Shown here piece after piece: positions 8,231-17,048 of a DNA stretch of 64,000 nucleotides; the stretch's first letter is position 1; each line of letters begins with the position of its first letter. The notes below the pieces were generated by a model. That model searched no databases. It was not told the origin of the DNA and saw nothing but the letters and a program-made list of their open reading frames with translations. This DNA is from Williamsia limnetica. Its GTDB lineage: Bacteria; Actinomycetota; Actinomycetes; Mycobacteriales; Mycobacteriaceae. Made by a program: the position numbers and the translations under genes. The stretch spans positions 61,757 to 125,756 of the forward strand of contig NZ_QJSP01000015.1 in NCBI RefSeq assembly GCF_003217475.1. The letters are read 5' to 3'.

Positions 8231-9094
8231 CTAAGCCTGCGTGATCCCGATCATCGGGAGGAAGAAGCAACTGCGGTTGCCGTTCTCGACGGTTCCGAAG
8301 ACCGCCGACAACACCGTTCCGTTGCCGGTCTTGACGGGCACCAGGCGTGATCCGGGCACGCTGAGACGGTTGGCGAACGTCGTCAGCGCGTCTTTGATCC
8401 GTCCCTTGAAGGGATTGCTGTCAGGTACTTTCTTCAGCCAGATGTCGACCAGGGTGGTACCGACCGGCGCCATGTCCGCGAAGCCGCCCTGCAGGGTGTT
8501 GACGTTGAACCAGGCGACCTGCATGCCGCTGGCGGAGCCGTCCTTGGTGATTCCAGAGGGGACGAAGCCGAAGAGTGTCTCGCCGCTGCCGACGAGATTG
8601 GCGTCGATGGCCGCGGGGAGCTTCAAGCCTGGAAGGAAGAAGGGGCCGGGTGCAGCGCCACCGACCGCGGGCAGCAAGCCGAACGGGTTGTCGGGGGTCG
8701 GTGCGGTGCAGTTGAACGCCACCGATGGGTTGACGAAGCTCTGGATCCCCATCTGGCGCAGGGTGTTGTTGGCGTCGGCGAGCAGCGTGAGGACGTCGGT
8801 CGGAGACGCCGCAGGTGTCGCTGTGGGTGCGGCCACCTCGGTGGCCGACAGCTGGGACCCGACGCCGAGTATGGCTTTCGCGGCCGAGAGCGCCTCTGGA
8901 TCGAGACGAGTCTTCTGCAGCTGCGCGATGGCAGCGGACAGGTCCTTGTCGGCGGGGATGCCGGTGGGAGCGGTGAGTGTCAGGTCGGCGGGCGGTGCGG
9001 GCTCCGCCACGGCGAGTGCCGGTGACATCAGGGCTGCTGACGCCGCGATCGCGACTGCGACGACACCACGTCGGATCAGCGGTGAGTTCGGCAT
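8231..9094 (-). CDS. Secreted protein, paralogue of the next gene
   Basis: 287-aa exported protein of unknown function. The N-terminal signal peptide has a hydrophobic core at about residues 10-30 and an AVAEPAPP cleavage region. The C-terminal half matches the downstream-coordinate neighbour (9344-10144) at several blocks: VAWFNVNT versus VAWINVDT, VKTGNGTVLSAVFGTV versus AKTGQGRVISAIYGNV, and a terminal Cys followed by a xxxPxxGI/L ending. Two Cys residues (in FNCTAP and near the end) probably form a disulfide. ATG 9094 follows AGGAG. It looks like a secreted family restricted to Mycobacteriales; no catalytic motif is visible. Confidence 0.75.
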   Translation of the reverse strand: MPNSPLIRRGVVAVAIAASAALMSPALAVAEPAPPADLTLTAPTGIPADKDLSAAIAQLQKTRLDPEALSAAKAILGVGSQLSATEVAAPTATPAASPTDVLTLLADANNTLRQMGIQSFVNPSVAFNCTAPTPDNPFGLLPAVGGAAPGPFFLPGLKLPAAIDANLVGSGETLFGFVPSGITKDGSASGMQVAWFNVNTLQGGFADMAPVGTTLVDIWLKKVPDSNPFKGRIKDALTTFANRLSVPGSRLVPVKTGNGTVLSAVFGTVENGNRSCFFLPMIGITQA

Positions 9095-9296
9095 GGTTCT
9101 CCTTGAACAGACGAAACCGGCCCAACTGTTACGGATGTGACAGAAGTGGCCAATGTTGCGGTTGTTAAAGCCAACCATGTGATTTGCGCAGTTGGCAAGC
9201 CGCGAGGCCTACCTGTGACAGAACTGCGACCCAACCGCAGTTCTGCTGCGTTTCAACGGATCTGGGCGTGTGACGCGTTTCACCCTGAATAGCAGA

Positions 9297-9326
9297 ACAG
9301 GCGCCGACCTGGTGGTCGGCGCCTGT
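9297..9326 (-). terminator. Hairpin terminator after the secreted-protein gene
   Basis: A perfect 13-bp stem (acaggcgccgacc and its complement) with a TGGT loop lies 18 bp after the stop of the 9344-10144 gene. No long U-tract follows, which is usual for high-GC actinobacteria. Confidence 0.7.
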
Positions 9327-9343
9327 TGCCCAGGTATCTGAGA

Positions 9344-10144
9344 TCAGATGACTGCAAGTCCCACGGTCGGGATGATCGTGCAGCTGACCGTCTTGCCCTC
9401 GGTCTTGGTCGTGACGTTTCCGTAGATTGCCGAGATGACGCGACCCTGACCGGTTTTGGCGATCGTGGTGAACGTTCCGGGGCCTTCGGCCACATTGATC
9501 TTGTCGTTCCGCTGCAGGCTCTGCTGCCCGGTGGCGCCGGTGTCGACGTTGATCCACGCGACGGTCAGTGGTGCGGCCTTGTTGTTGAGGGCCGGCCCGG
9601 TGCCGAGGCTGGTGTAGACGAATCCCGCTTCACCCCGCCCGGGTCCGGGAGCCGGAGCCTTCTGAGGCCCAGCGGTCGCAAGTGCGGTGCCGACAGAGTT
9701 GCCACCGGGGATGCATCCCTGGCCGAGGGTGGGGTAGAGGAATTGCTGGATGATCGGGGCGCCTTCGCCGGTGGGGATGTCGGGCCCGCCGCCACCGGTG
9801 CCTTCGAGGAAGCTGATGACCTTGTTCCAGATCTCCGCGAGCTCGGGTGGTAGCCCGGAATCGGCGGCAAGTGTCTTGGCGTTGGCCACGAGATCGGCAT
9901 TGACCTTGCCGTCGGGCCCCGGCGTGGCGGCCGAGCCGATGATCGCGGGTACGAAAGCGCCCAGGGATTGCAGGGTCGCCTCGTCGATCTTGGGGGCAGG
10001 CGGTGCCGTCGGCTCGGCGGACGCGGTGGCCGGAAGTGCCAGCGCCGCGCAGGCCGCTATCGCCACGGCAGTCGCAGTTCGGCGGGCGGTACGCCCAGCA
10101 CGAGATCGTCCGCGGTCGCGACCTGTCAGCTCACTCAGTAGCAC
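9344..10144 (-). CDS. Secreted protein, paralogue of the previous gene
   Basis: 266-aa exported protein. A twin basic region (RTARRTA) precedes a hydrophobic Ala-rich core at about residues 24-40 and a TASAEP cleavage region; the RR could support Tat or Sec export. The mature part contains FLYPTLGQGCIPGGNSVG (about residue 136), a Pro/Gly-rich linker, FVYTSLGTGP, VAWINVDTG and AKTGQGRVISAIYGNVTT, ending in CTIIPTVGLAVI. It shares the last three blocks with the gene at 8231-9094, so the two arose by tandem duplication. Start is a GTG with a weak ribosome site, so the exact N-terminus is uncertain. Function is unknown. Confidence 0.72.
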   Translation of the reverse strand: MLLSELTGRDRGRSRAGRTARRTATAVAIAACAALALPATASAEPTAPPAPKIDEATLQSLGAFVPAIIGSAATPGPDGKVNADLVANAKTLAADSGLPPELAEIWNKVISFLEGTGGGGPDIPTGEGAPIIQQFLYPTLGQGCIPGGNSVGTALATAGPQKAPAPGPGRGEAGFVYTSLGTGPALNNKAAPLTVAWINVDTGATGQQSLQRNDKINVAEGPGTFTTIAKTGQGRVISAIYGNVTTKTEGKTVSCTIIPTVGLAVI

Positions 10145-10445
10145 TGTTCTTGGTGTCCCATCTTGCGTTGGTAGCCCGCTGTCGCAGGTGCCTGTGTTCT
10201 GTATCGCCGTGCTGACGGTAACCGTTCCGTGACCCTGCCGCCAACAGTGCAGCCGGTAAACGTTCCAGCTGCGCTCTGCTGCGGGACCGGTTCGGAGCGT
10301 GGTTGTCGCCGCCCTGGGACCGTAGCTTGTGACTGATGGTGCTAGTGGTGCTGGTGATGCAATTGTGATGTCACATTTCGGGTGCGGATCGATTCGCCCG
10401 TGCTGGTTAGATCAACGAGACAAGAAAACGCTATCTGGAGGCACC
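10145..10445. promoter_or_regulatory. Divergent intergenic region with a TGTGA-TG-TCACA inverted repeat
   Basis: This 301-bp region separates the secreted-protein gene from the thiamine-type transporter operon and holds no gene I can support. At 10364-10375 there is an inverted repeat TGTGA-TG-TCACA, a plausible operator about 70 bp before the transporter start. A TAGATC hexamer about 30-40 bp before that start could serve as a -10. I looked for the conserved thi-box elements of a TPP riboswitch and did not find them. Confidence 0.3.
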
Positions 10446-11477
10446 ATGCGTCGAAGAACTCACATCGCAGCAGTCCTGATCGCTGCTGCGGTCGCGGCGA
10501 GTGCCCTGAGCGCCTGCGGCGACTCGGGGTCCGACGACGAGGTGGTGCTGTTGACCCATGACTCCTTCGCGTTGCCCGACGAGTTGCTGACCTCGTTCAA
10601 AGATCAGACCGGGTTGACCCTGAAGGTCGTGAAGGAATCCGACGCCGGTCAATTGTCGTCGTCCATCGCATTGACGGCCGGATCTCCACGCGGCGACGTC
10701 GTGTACGGCATCGACAACACCTTCGCCTCGCGAGTGCTGGACGCGGACGCCCTCGAGCCCTACACGAGCCCCGACAACGGCCTCGGACCGAATGAGCACG
10801 CCCTGCCCGAACCCAACCGCCTCACCGCGATCGACCGCGGGGATGTCTGCGTCAACGTGGACAATGACTGGTTCGCCCAGCGCGGGCAGCAGCCCCCACA
10901 GAACTTCGCCGATCTCGCGGACCCCCGGTACAAGGGGCTGACCGTGGTTCTCGACCCTGCCACCTCGTCGCCGGGGATGGCGTTCCTGCTCGCGACCATC
11001 GCCGCGTACCCGAGCTCCACCGCGGGCGGTTGGGAAGGCTACTGGCAGAGTTTGCGCGACAACGACGTCGCAGTCGCACCCGGATGGTCGGAGGCCTACA
11101 ACCAGGAGTTCACGGCGGGCGAGGGCAAGGGTTCCAAGCCAGTCGTCGTCTCGTACGCCTCGTCGCCCGCCTACCTGCCGACCACGACGGCACTGCTGAG
11201 CACCTGCTTCGAGCAGACCGAATACGCAGGTGTGTTGCGCGGCGCCGGGAACGTAGAAGGCGCCCAGAAGGTCGTGGACTTTCTGTTGAGCGAACCTGTG
11301 CAGGCGGCCCTGCCCGAATCGATGTACGTCTATCCGGTTCGGACCGGCACGCCGCTGCCCGCCGAATGGGCACAGTTCGCACCGGAGCCCGAGTTCGTGG
11401 CCTCCATGCCGCTCGACGTCATCGCCGAGAACCGCGAGGCGTGGCAGCAGGAGTGGCGCACCGTCATGGGTCGCTGA
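10446..11477 (+). CDS. thiB: Thiamine-type ABC transporter substrate-binding lipoprotein
   Basis: 343-aa periplasmic binding protein of the ThiB/TbpA type (also related to Fe3+-binding FbpA). The signal peptide ends in a lipobox LSAC with the lipidated Cys at about residue 22. The mature start VLLTHDSFALPDELLTSF and DVVYGIDNTFASR match the ThiB pattern (YDSF and VLGLDNN in E. coli). ATG 10446 follows GGAGG. The permease gene starts 5 bp downstream, so this is the first gene of a four-gene operon. Thiamine, thiamine phosphate or another ligand is inferred from family resemblance only. Confidence 0.82.
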   Translation: MRRRTHIAAVLIAAAVAASALSACGDSGSDDEVVLLTHDSFALPDELLTSFKDQTGLTLKVVKESDAGQLSSSIALTAGSPRGDVVYGIDNTFASRVLDADALEPYTSPDNGLGPNEHALPEPNRLTAIDRGDVCVNVDNDWFAQRGQQPPQNFADLADPRYKGLTVVLDPATSSPGMAFLLATIAAYPSSTAGGWEGYWQSLRDNDVAVAPGWSEAYNQEFTAGEGKGSKPVVVSYASSPAYLPTTTALLSTCFEQTEYAGVLRGAGNVEGAQKVVDFLLSEPVQAALPESMYVYPVRTGTPLPAEWAQFAPEPEFVASMPLDVIAENREAWQQEWRTVMGR

Positions 11478-11482
11478 CCGAG

Positions 11483-13156
11483 GTGACGTCTGGCCGGCGC
11501 AAGGGCCGACCCCGGCGCAGTCGGCCGCGGGGTTCCCGGGCAGGACTCCTGGACGCTGTGCCCACGTTCGCCCTGCCGCTGTTGTTCGTGCTGCCGCTTT
11601 TGTTCGTGGCGGTGATGTTTGGTTGGCCGTTGCTGGCGCTTGCGGCGCGCGCGTTCGGTGACGGTGCGAGCACCGATCTACCCCAGTTGCTCTCAGACGC
11701 CAATGCGGCTGATCTCCTGTGGTTCACGATTGCGCAGGCCGCTGCGTCAACGGCCGCGACGTTGGTCATCGGCCTTCCGATCGCCTGGGTGTTGGCGACG
11801 TACGAACTGCGTGGAGCGCTGGCGCTCCGGGTGATCGTCACCATCCCGTTCGTCTTGCCGACAGTCGTCGTCGGCGTGGCGTTCTCCGTCCTGCTCGGCG
11901 ACCGCGGGCCGCTGGGGTGGCTGGGCATCGGCGCGTCGCTGTGGGCGATCATCCTGGCGCACATGTTCTTCAACATCGCGGTGGTGGTCCGGACCGTGGG
12001 TTCGGTCTGGGCTCAGTTGGACCCGCGGGCCGAGCAGGCTGCCCGGACCCTGGGCGCGAACCGGTGGCGGGTGCTGCGGACGGTGACCCTGCCTGCGCTC
12101 GCCCCCGCGATCGCATCGGCCGCGTCGGTGGTCTTCCTGTTCTGCGCCACGAGTTTCGGAGTCGTGCTCATCCTCGGGGCCGGGCGGTACAACACCCTCG
12201 AGACCGAGATCTACCGGCAGGCCATCGGATTCTTCAAACTGCCCGCCGCCGTGGCGTTGTCCATGGTGCAGATCGTTGTGGTCGCGGTGGTGGTGACCGT
12301 CAGTGCGTTGCTGAGTCGCCGGGCGAGGGCGGCCGGAGCACCGCGCCGGCGCCGCAAGCCGCATGGGCGCCAGTGGCTGCCGGTCGCGGCGATACTCACG
12401 GTTTCGTTGGTGATCCTGATCGCGCCGCCGGCTGTATTGCTCTGGCGCTCGGTACGGCCCACGGTCGGCGGCAGCTGGAATCTCGATGGCTATCGCGCCC
12501 TGTTCGAATCGGTGAACGGGCAGACGCCGTGGCAGAGCATGCAGTATTCCCTGATCAGCGCGACCTGGGCGATGGTCATCGCGATGGTTCTCGGGCTACT
12601 CGGCGCCCTCGCGCTCGTCCGTGCCCGCGGGGTGCTCGCGGGCGCAGCGACCGTGGTCGCCATGCTTCCGCTGGGCGTCAGCGCCGTGACCGTCGGACTC
12701 GGATATCTCGTGATCCTGACCGGGATGCCCCGTGAGATCAGTACGTCACCGGCCATCGTCCCGGCGGTACAGGCACTCATCGCCTGCCCGTTGGTGATCC
12801 GGATCCTGGTCCCGGCGATGGGGCTGGTCGACGATCGGTTGCGGCAGGCGACGGCCACGCTCGGTGCCAGACCTCTGCGGGTGTGGTGGACGGTCGATCT
12901 ACCGGTCATCAAACGAGCGCTCTGTGCCGCAGCGGGTTTCGCATTCGTCATCGCCATCGGTGAGTTCGGGGCCACCAGCTTCGTCGCCCGACCCGACACC
13001 ACCACCGTCCCCGTGCTCATCGGCGCGTCACTGGCGAAACCCGGCTCGGGTAACTTTGCGACCGCGATGGCGTGCTCGGTGATGATGCTCGTCGTCACCG
13101 CCGCGGTGGTCGCGCTGATCGAAGTGGTCCGCAAAGATGAGGGAGGGGAGTTCTGA
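11483..13156 (+). CDS. thiP: ABC transporter permease, fused double-unit (ThiP type)
   Basis: About 557-aa inner-membrane protein with two homologous six-helix permease units in one chain, as in ThiP and FbpB. Each half carries an EAA loop that docks the ATPase: EQAARTLGANRWRVLRTVTL around residue 185 and RQATATLGARPLRVWWTVDL around residue 455. The basic N-terminus (RRKGRPRRSRPRGSR) is cytoplasmic. GTG 11483, 5 nt after the previous stop, is taken as the start by translational coupling; a GTG near 11558 is an alternative. The stop overlaps the ATPase start (TGATG). Confidence 0.83.
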   Translation: MTSGRRKGRPRRSRPRGSRAGLLDAVPTFALPLLFVLPLLFVAVMFGWPLLALAARAFGDGASTDLPQLLSDANAADLLWFTIAQAAASTAATLVIGLPIAWVLATYELRGALALRVIVTIPFVLPTVVVGVAFSVLLGDRGPLGWLGIGASLWAIILAHMFFNIAVVVRTVGSVWAQLDPRAEQAARTLGANRWRVLRTVTLPALAPAIASAASVVFLFCATSFGVVLILGAGRYNTLETEIYRQAIGFFKLPAAVALSMVQIVVVAVVVTVSALLSRRARAAGAPRRRRKPHGRQWLPVAAILTVSLVILIAPPAVLLWRSVRPTVGGSWNLDGYRALFESVNGQTPWQSMQYSLISATWAMVIAMVLGLLGALALVRARGVLAGAATVVAMLPLGVSAVTVGLGYLVILTGMPREISTSPAIVPAVQALIACPLVIRILVPAMGLVDDRLRQATATLGARPLRVWWTVDLPVIKRALCAAAGFAFVIAIGEFGATSFVARPDTTTVPVLIGASLAKPGSGNFATAMACSVMMLVVTAAVVALIEVVRKDEGGEF

Positions 13157-14187
13157 TGCTCGAATTGTCCTCTGTGACGGTCGGTTATCGATCAGAGATG
13201 GTTCTCACCGACCTCGATCTCGCGATCGGGACCTCCGGTGCGGCGATCACCGCACTGCTCGGGCCGTCGGGATGCGGGAAGTCCACGCTGATCCGTGCGA
13301 TCGCCGGACTCGAACCCCTGTCCGGGGGTGCCATCTCGTTCGACGGAGAGGACTTGGCGCCGGTGCCGGTGCATCGTCGCGATTTCGGTGTCGTCTTCCA
13401 GGACGGTCAGCTCCTGCCGGGCCGGACTGTCACCGACAATGTCGCGTACGGGTTGCGGGTGCGCCGCCGGCCCAAACGCGAGATCGCCGAACGGGTCGGC
13501 GAGTTGCTGGAACTCGTCGATCTCGCAGGATTCGGCTCCCGGAAGGCCGCCGAGTTGTCGGGCGGTCAACAGCAACGAGTTGCCCTTGCCCGCGCACTGG
13601 CACCGCGACCGCGGCTGCTGCTCCTGGACGAGCCGCTCTCGGCACTCGACCGGCAGTTGCGAGAACGGCTGGCGTTGCAGATCACAGAGGTCATCGCTGC
13701 AACCGCGACTCCGACGATCGTGGTGACCCACGACCACACCGAGGCGGCGATGATGGCCGACCGGATCGCTGTCATGGAAGCGGGTCGCATCATCCAGTAC
13801 GACGTTCCAGAAAAGCTTTGGCGGACGCCGCGTACGGAGAGCGTTGCCCGCTTCATCGGCTGCACCACGATCTGCGACGGAGCGGTACGAGGGGGAGTGC
13901 TCGACAGTTCGCTCGGGTCGGTGCCGATCGATCTGCCCGACGGCCCGGTACGACTGGGTTTGCGTCCCGAGGCCGTGATGGTCGGTCCGGTCACGGGGGG
14001 CCGACCGGTCGGGCGGGCGGTGCACGTCGCTTCGCTCCCCGACGGTGTCCGGGTGCGTCTGTCGACCGCGGGTCTCGAACTCGACGCAGTGAGCGACATC
14101 CGGGTCGAGGTGGGCGCAGACGTCGGATTCACGTTGGATCCCAACAGGATTGCGATCATCACCGAAGCGTCGATCGGCTGCCGTTGA
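13156..14187 (+). CDS. thiQ: ABC transporter ATP-binding protein (ThiQ/FbpC type)
   Basis: 343-aa ATPase energising the upstream permease. Walker A GPSGCGKS at 36-43, Q-loop VVFQDGQ at about 79-85, signature LSGGQQQR from 134, Walker B LLLLDEP at 154-160 and the switch His192 (VTHDH) are all intact. After residue about 225 there is a C-terminal TOBE-like beta domain, which is longer than in E. coli ThiQ and more like FbpC/PotA. It therefore could serve iron or polyamine as well as thiamine; the binding protein favours thiamine. Start overlaps the permease stop, and the stop overlaps the Nudix start. Confidence 0.85.
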   Translation: MLELSSVTVGYRSEMVLTDLDLAIGTSGAAITALLGPSGCGKSTLIRAIAGLEPLSGGAISFDGEDLAPVPVHRRDFGVVFQDGQLLPGRTVTDNVAYGLRVRRRPKREIAERVGELLELVDLAGFGSRKAAELSGGQQQRVALARALAPRPRLLLLDEPLSALDRQLRERLALQITEVIAATATPTIVVTHDHTEAAMMADRIAVMEAGRIIQYDVPEKLWRTPRTESVARFIGCTTICDGAVRGGVLDSSLGSVPIDLPDGPVRLGLRPEAVMVGPVTGGRPVGRAVHVASLPDGVRVRLSTAGLELDAVSDIRVEVGADVGFTLDPNRIAIITEASIGCR

Positions 14188-14579
14188 TGCGTGAGGTCGT
14201 GGCGGGTGCAGTGATCTCGGCCGGTCGGCTGTTGCTGGCCCGGCGCACCTACCCGCCCGAGGTGGCGGGCCTGTGGGAGTTGCCGGGCGGCAAGGTCGAA
14301 CCGGGGGAGACGCGGGGTGGCGCGCTCGAACGTGAACTCGCCGAGGAACTCGGGATCGAGGTGGCCGCCGGCGAGCAGATCGGAGTCGGGGTACCGCTGC
14401 GGGAGGATCTGTCGCTGGTCGCGCTCGCCGCGACCCTGGTGGCGGGCGATCCACGGCCGACCGAGCACAGCGCCGTCTGCTGGGTGGACGCCGACGCCCT
14501 GCGTCAGATGGCGGCAGCCGGTGAATTGGTCCCCGCCGACGCAGTGTGGCTGGACGACCTCGCCGGGCTTCTCACCTGA
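14187..14579 (+). CDS. MutT-type Nudix hydrolase
   Basis: 130-aa Nudix hydrolase with a complete Nudix box at residues 35-57: G-x5-E-x7-R-E-L-x-E-E-L-G-I. Length and the pattern VVAGAVISAGRLLLARR at the N-terminus match MutT/8-oxo-dGTP diphosphatases. The ATG overlaps the ATPase stop (TGATG), so it is translationally coupled to the ABC transporter. This coupling makes hydrolysis of an imported thiamine-derived diphosphate or its oxidised form thinkable, but house-cleaning of oxidised nucleotides is the default. Confidence 0.85.
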   Translation: MREVVAGAVISAGRLLLARRTYPPEVAGLWELPGGKVEPGETRGGALERELAEELGIEVAAGEQIGVGVPLREDLSLVALAATLVAGDPRPTEHSAVCWVDADALRQMAAAGELVPADAVWLDDLAGLLT

Positions 14580-14587
14580 CCGCAAAA

Positions 14588-14645
14588 GCACACGTTCGAG
14601 TCATCTGCACACGTTCGAACGTGTGCAGATCACTCGAACGTGTGC
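14588..14645. terminator. 58-bp nested palindrome between convergent genes
   Basis: The block reads as a near-perfect 58-bp palindrome with a single mismatched pair. Its centre is a perfect 28-bp palindrome (14603-14630) built around GCACACGTTCGAACGTGTGC. The 12-bp core GCACACGTTCGA occurs four times, alternating in orientation. TTTTTG follows on the plus strand and TTTTGC on the minus strand, so it can act as a bidirectional terminator for the Nudix gene and the Cys-rich protein gene. Confidence 0.7.
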
Positions 14646-14656
14646 ATTTTTGAAAG

Positions 14657-14839
14657 TCAGGCGGCGCGGGCGCGAACCTTCTTCAGCGCTTTACCGAGCT
14701 CTTTCTCGGACAGGCCCTGACCGGAGAGCTTCTGCATCTTGTGGATCACCACGGGGCAACGCACGCAGCGCGTGGAGCTGCGGCAGCACTTCTTCTTGGG
14801 CTTGAGTCCGCACACCTTGGACGCCTTCTTGTTGCCCAC
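14657..14839 (-). CDS. Small basic Cys-rich protein
   Basis: 60-aa protein, very basic, with five Cys residues clustered in CGLKPKKKCCRSSTRCVRCP (residues 10-29), a spacing suited to zinc binding or nucleic-acid contact. The C-terminal half is an amphipathic basic helix (SEKELGKALKKVRARAA). The start is GTG 14839 preceded by AAGGCAGG; the in-frame upstream extension to 14929 looks non-coding. Similar small ORFs next to typA occur in related actinobacteria as far as I recall; the function is unknown. Confidence 0.65.
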   Translation of the reverse strand: MGNKKASKVCGLKPKKKCCRSSTRCVRCPVVIHKMQKLSGQGLSEKELGKALKKVRARAA

Positions 14840-15047
14840 GTACCTGCCTTTTCGTCCGGTTGTTCCGCTGTAAGTGAGGTTAGCATCACCTTGATCGAGG
14901 GAGGCCTTCGCCTGTGACGGTGCTCTCATCGATCGATGTGGTCCAGCGCCGCTTCTCGACGGGGCCTGCCGACGCGATACCCTGTTAGAGGTCTGAGCAA
15001 CTTGCTCGACAGTTTTGACATGCCCACTTCACGTCCGGAGAACTTCA

Positions 15048-16958
15048 GTGACTGCTGCCCCCAATTTCCGCAACGTCGCGATCGTTGCGCACGTCGACCA
15101 CGGGAAAACCACCCTGGTTGATGCGATGCTGCGGCAATCGGGCGTTTTCGAGGAACGCGCCGAACTCGTCGACCGCGTCATGGACTCCGGTGACCTCGAG
15201 CGGGAAAAAGGCATCACGATCCTCGCCAAGAACACCGCTGTGCACCGTCGTCAGCCGGACGGCACCGAGGTCGTCATCAACGTCATCGACACCCCCGGCC
15301 ACGCCGACTTCGGTGGTGAGGTCGAGCGCGGCCTGTCGATGGTCGACGGCGTCGTACTCCTCGTCGACGCCTCAGAAGGACCGTTGCCGCAGACCCGTTT
15401 CGTGCTGCGCAAGGCCCTTGCCGCCTCGCTGCCCGTGATCCTGCTGGTCAACAAGACCGACCGCCCCGACGCACGTATCGCCGAGGTCGTCGAGGAGAGT
15501 CACGATCTGCTGCTCGACCTCGCGTCGGACGTCGACGACGAAGCTGCCGAGGCCGCCGAACTGGCCCTCGACCTGCCCGTCCTCTACGCCTCGGGTCGCG
15601 CCGGCATCGCCAGCACGAAGGCGCCCGAGAACGGCAACGTTCCCGAGGGCGAAAACCTCGACGCACTCTTCGACGTACTGCTCTCGTATGTGCCCGCCCC
15701 CAAGGGCGATCTCGATGCGCCTCTGCAGGCCCACGTCACCAACCTCGACGCGTCGGCCTTCCTCGGCCGCCTCGCGCTGGTCCGTCTCTACGCGGGAACC
15801 TTGAGGAAGGGTCAGACCGTGGCCTGGTTGCGTGAGGTGGACGGCCAGCCCGTCACCGAGCGCGCCAAGATCACCGAGCTCCTGATCACCGTCGGTGTCG
15901 AGCGCACCCCCGGTGAGGTCGCCGTCGCCGGCGACATCGTGGCCGTGGCCGGTATGCCGGAGATCATGATCGGTGACACCCTCGCCGACGTCGATCATCC
16001 GATCGCCTTGCCCCGGATCACGGTCGACGAGCCGGCCATCTCGGTGACGATCGGCACCAACACCTCGCCGCTGGTCGGCCGGGTCAAGGGTCACAAGCTC
16101 ACCTCCCGCATGGTCAAGGACCGCCTCGACAGTGAACTCGTCGGCAACGTCTCGCTGCGCGTCCTCGACATCGGGCGTCCGGACGCCTGGGAGGTTCAGG
16201 GTCGTGGCGAACTCGCGCTGGCCATCCTCGTCGAGCAGATGCGCCGCGAAGGCTTCGAGCTCACCGTCGGAAAGCCCCAGGTGGTCACCAAGCAGGTCGA
16301 CGGCAAGCTGCACGAGCCGTTCGAGCACCTGACGATCGACGTCCCCGAGGAGTACCTCGGTGCCGTCACGCAGCTGCTGGCCGCCCGCAAGGGCCGCATG
16401 GGCGACATGACCAATCACGGCAGTGGCTGGGTCCGGATGGAGTTCATCGTGCCCTCGCGTGGCCTGATCGGTTTCCGAACCGACTTCCTCACCGAGACCC
16501 GCGGTACCGGTATCGCCAACGCGGTGTTCGACGGCTACGCCCCGTGGGCCGGCGAGATCCGCGCCCGCCACACCGGCTCGCTGGTCTCCGACCGCGCGGG
16601 CACGGTGACCCCGTTCGCGATGATCCAGCTCGCCGACCGTGGAACCTTCTTCGTCGAGCCCGGCGCGGACACGTACGAGGGCATGGTCGTGGGCATCAAC
16701 CCGCGCATGGAGGACCTCGACATCAACGTCACCAAGGAGAAGAAGCTGACCAACATGCGTCAGTCCTCCGCCGACGTGATGGAGACTCTCGCCAAGCCCA
16801 TCAAGCTCGAACTCGAAGCGGCCATGGAGTTCTGTACCGACGACGAATGCGTCGAGGTCACGCCTGAGGTGGTCCGGGTGCGCAAGGTCAATCTCGACTC
16901 CAACACCCGCGCCCGCGAGCGCTCCAAGACCAAGGCTCGCAACCAGAGCGTCAGCTGA
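15048..16958 (+). CDS. typA: Translational GTPase TypA/BipA
   Basis: 636-aa ribosome-associated GTPase. The G1 motif AHVDHGKT is at residues 14-21, the switch region EKGITI follows near 53, G3 DTPGHADF near 81 and G4 NKTD near 135. Domains II, III/V and the TypA-specific C-terminal domain follow in normal order, and length is typical (about 610-640 aa). GTG 15048 with GGAG 8-9 nt upstream is chosen over ATG 15015, because the segment between looks like leader. TypA assists ribosome assembly and stress adaptation. The next gene, lpqW, matches the M. tuberculosis neighbourhood Rv1165-Rv1166. Confidence 0.95.
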   Translation: MTAAPNFRNVAIVAHVDHGKTTLVDAMLRQSGVFEERAELVDRVMDSGDLEREKGITILAKNTAVHRRQPDGTEVVINVIDTPGHADFGGEVERGLSMVDGVVLLVDASEGPLPQTRFVLRKALAASLPVILLVNKTDRPDARIAEVVEESHDLLLDLASDVDDEAAEAAELALDLPVLYASGRAGIASTKAPENGNVPEGENLDALFDVLLSYVPAPKGDLDAPLQAHVTNLDASAFLGRLALVRLYAGTLRKGQTVAWLREVDGQPVTERAKITELLITVGVERTPGEVAVAGDIVAVAGMPEIMIGDTLADVDHPIALPRITVDEPAISVTIGTNTSPLVGRVKGHKLTSRMVKDRLDSELVGNVSLRVLDIGRPDAWEVQGRGELALAILVEQMRREGFELTVGKPQVVTKQVDGKLHEPFEHLTIDVPEEYLGAVTQLLAARKGRMGDMTNHGSGWVRMEFIVPSRGLIGFRTDFLTETRGTGIANAVFDGYAPWAGEIRARHTGSLVSDRAGTVTPFAMIQLADRGTFFVEPGADTYEGMVVGINPRMEDLDINVTKEKKLTNMRQSSADVMETLAKPIKLELEAAMEFCTDDECVEVTPEVVRVRKVNLDSNTRARERSKTKARNQSVS

Positions 16959-16969
16959 TCTGCGGCGGA

Positions 16970-16991
16970 CCCGGGGCGGCGACGCCCCGGG
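16970..16991 (+). terminator. Hairpin terminator after typA
   Basis: A perfect 9-bp GC-rich stem (CCCGGGGCG with its complement, loop GCGA) begins 11 bp after the typA stop codon. Confidence 0.6.
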
Positions 16992-17048
16992 GACGCCTTC
17001 GGGTAGAAAGGTCGCCAGCCCCCCTCGGGTGAGTCGGGGCGGCAACCG

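Noticed and set aside
10145..10445. TPP riboswitch before the thiamine-type transporter
   Set aside because: I looked for the conserved CUGAGA and related thi-box elements and did not find a fitting arrangement.
13192..14454. 420-aa open frame antisense to the ABC ATPase and Nudix genes
   Set aside because: Both plus-strand genes have complete motifs; the antisense product is Arg/Pro-rich noise.
15372..17045. 557-aa open frame antisense to typA
   Set aside because: High-GC shadow; typA is certain on the plus strand and the antisense translation shows no domain, only skewed composition.
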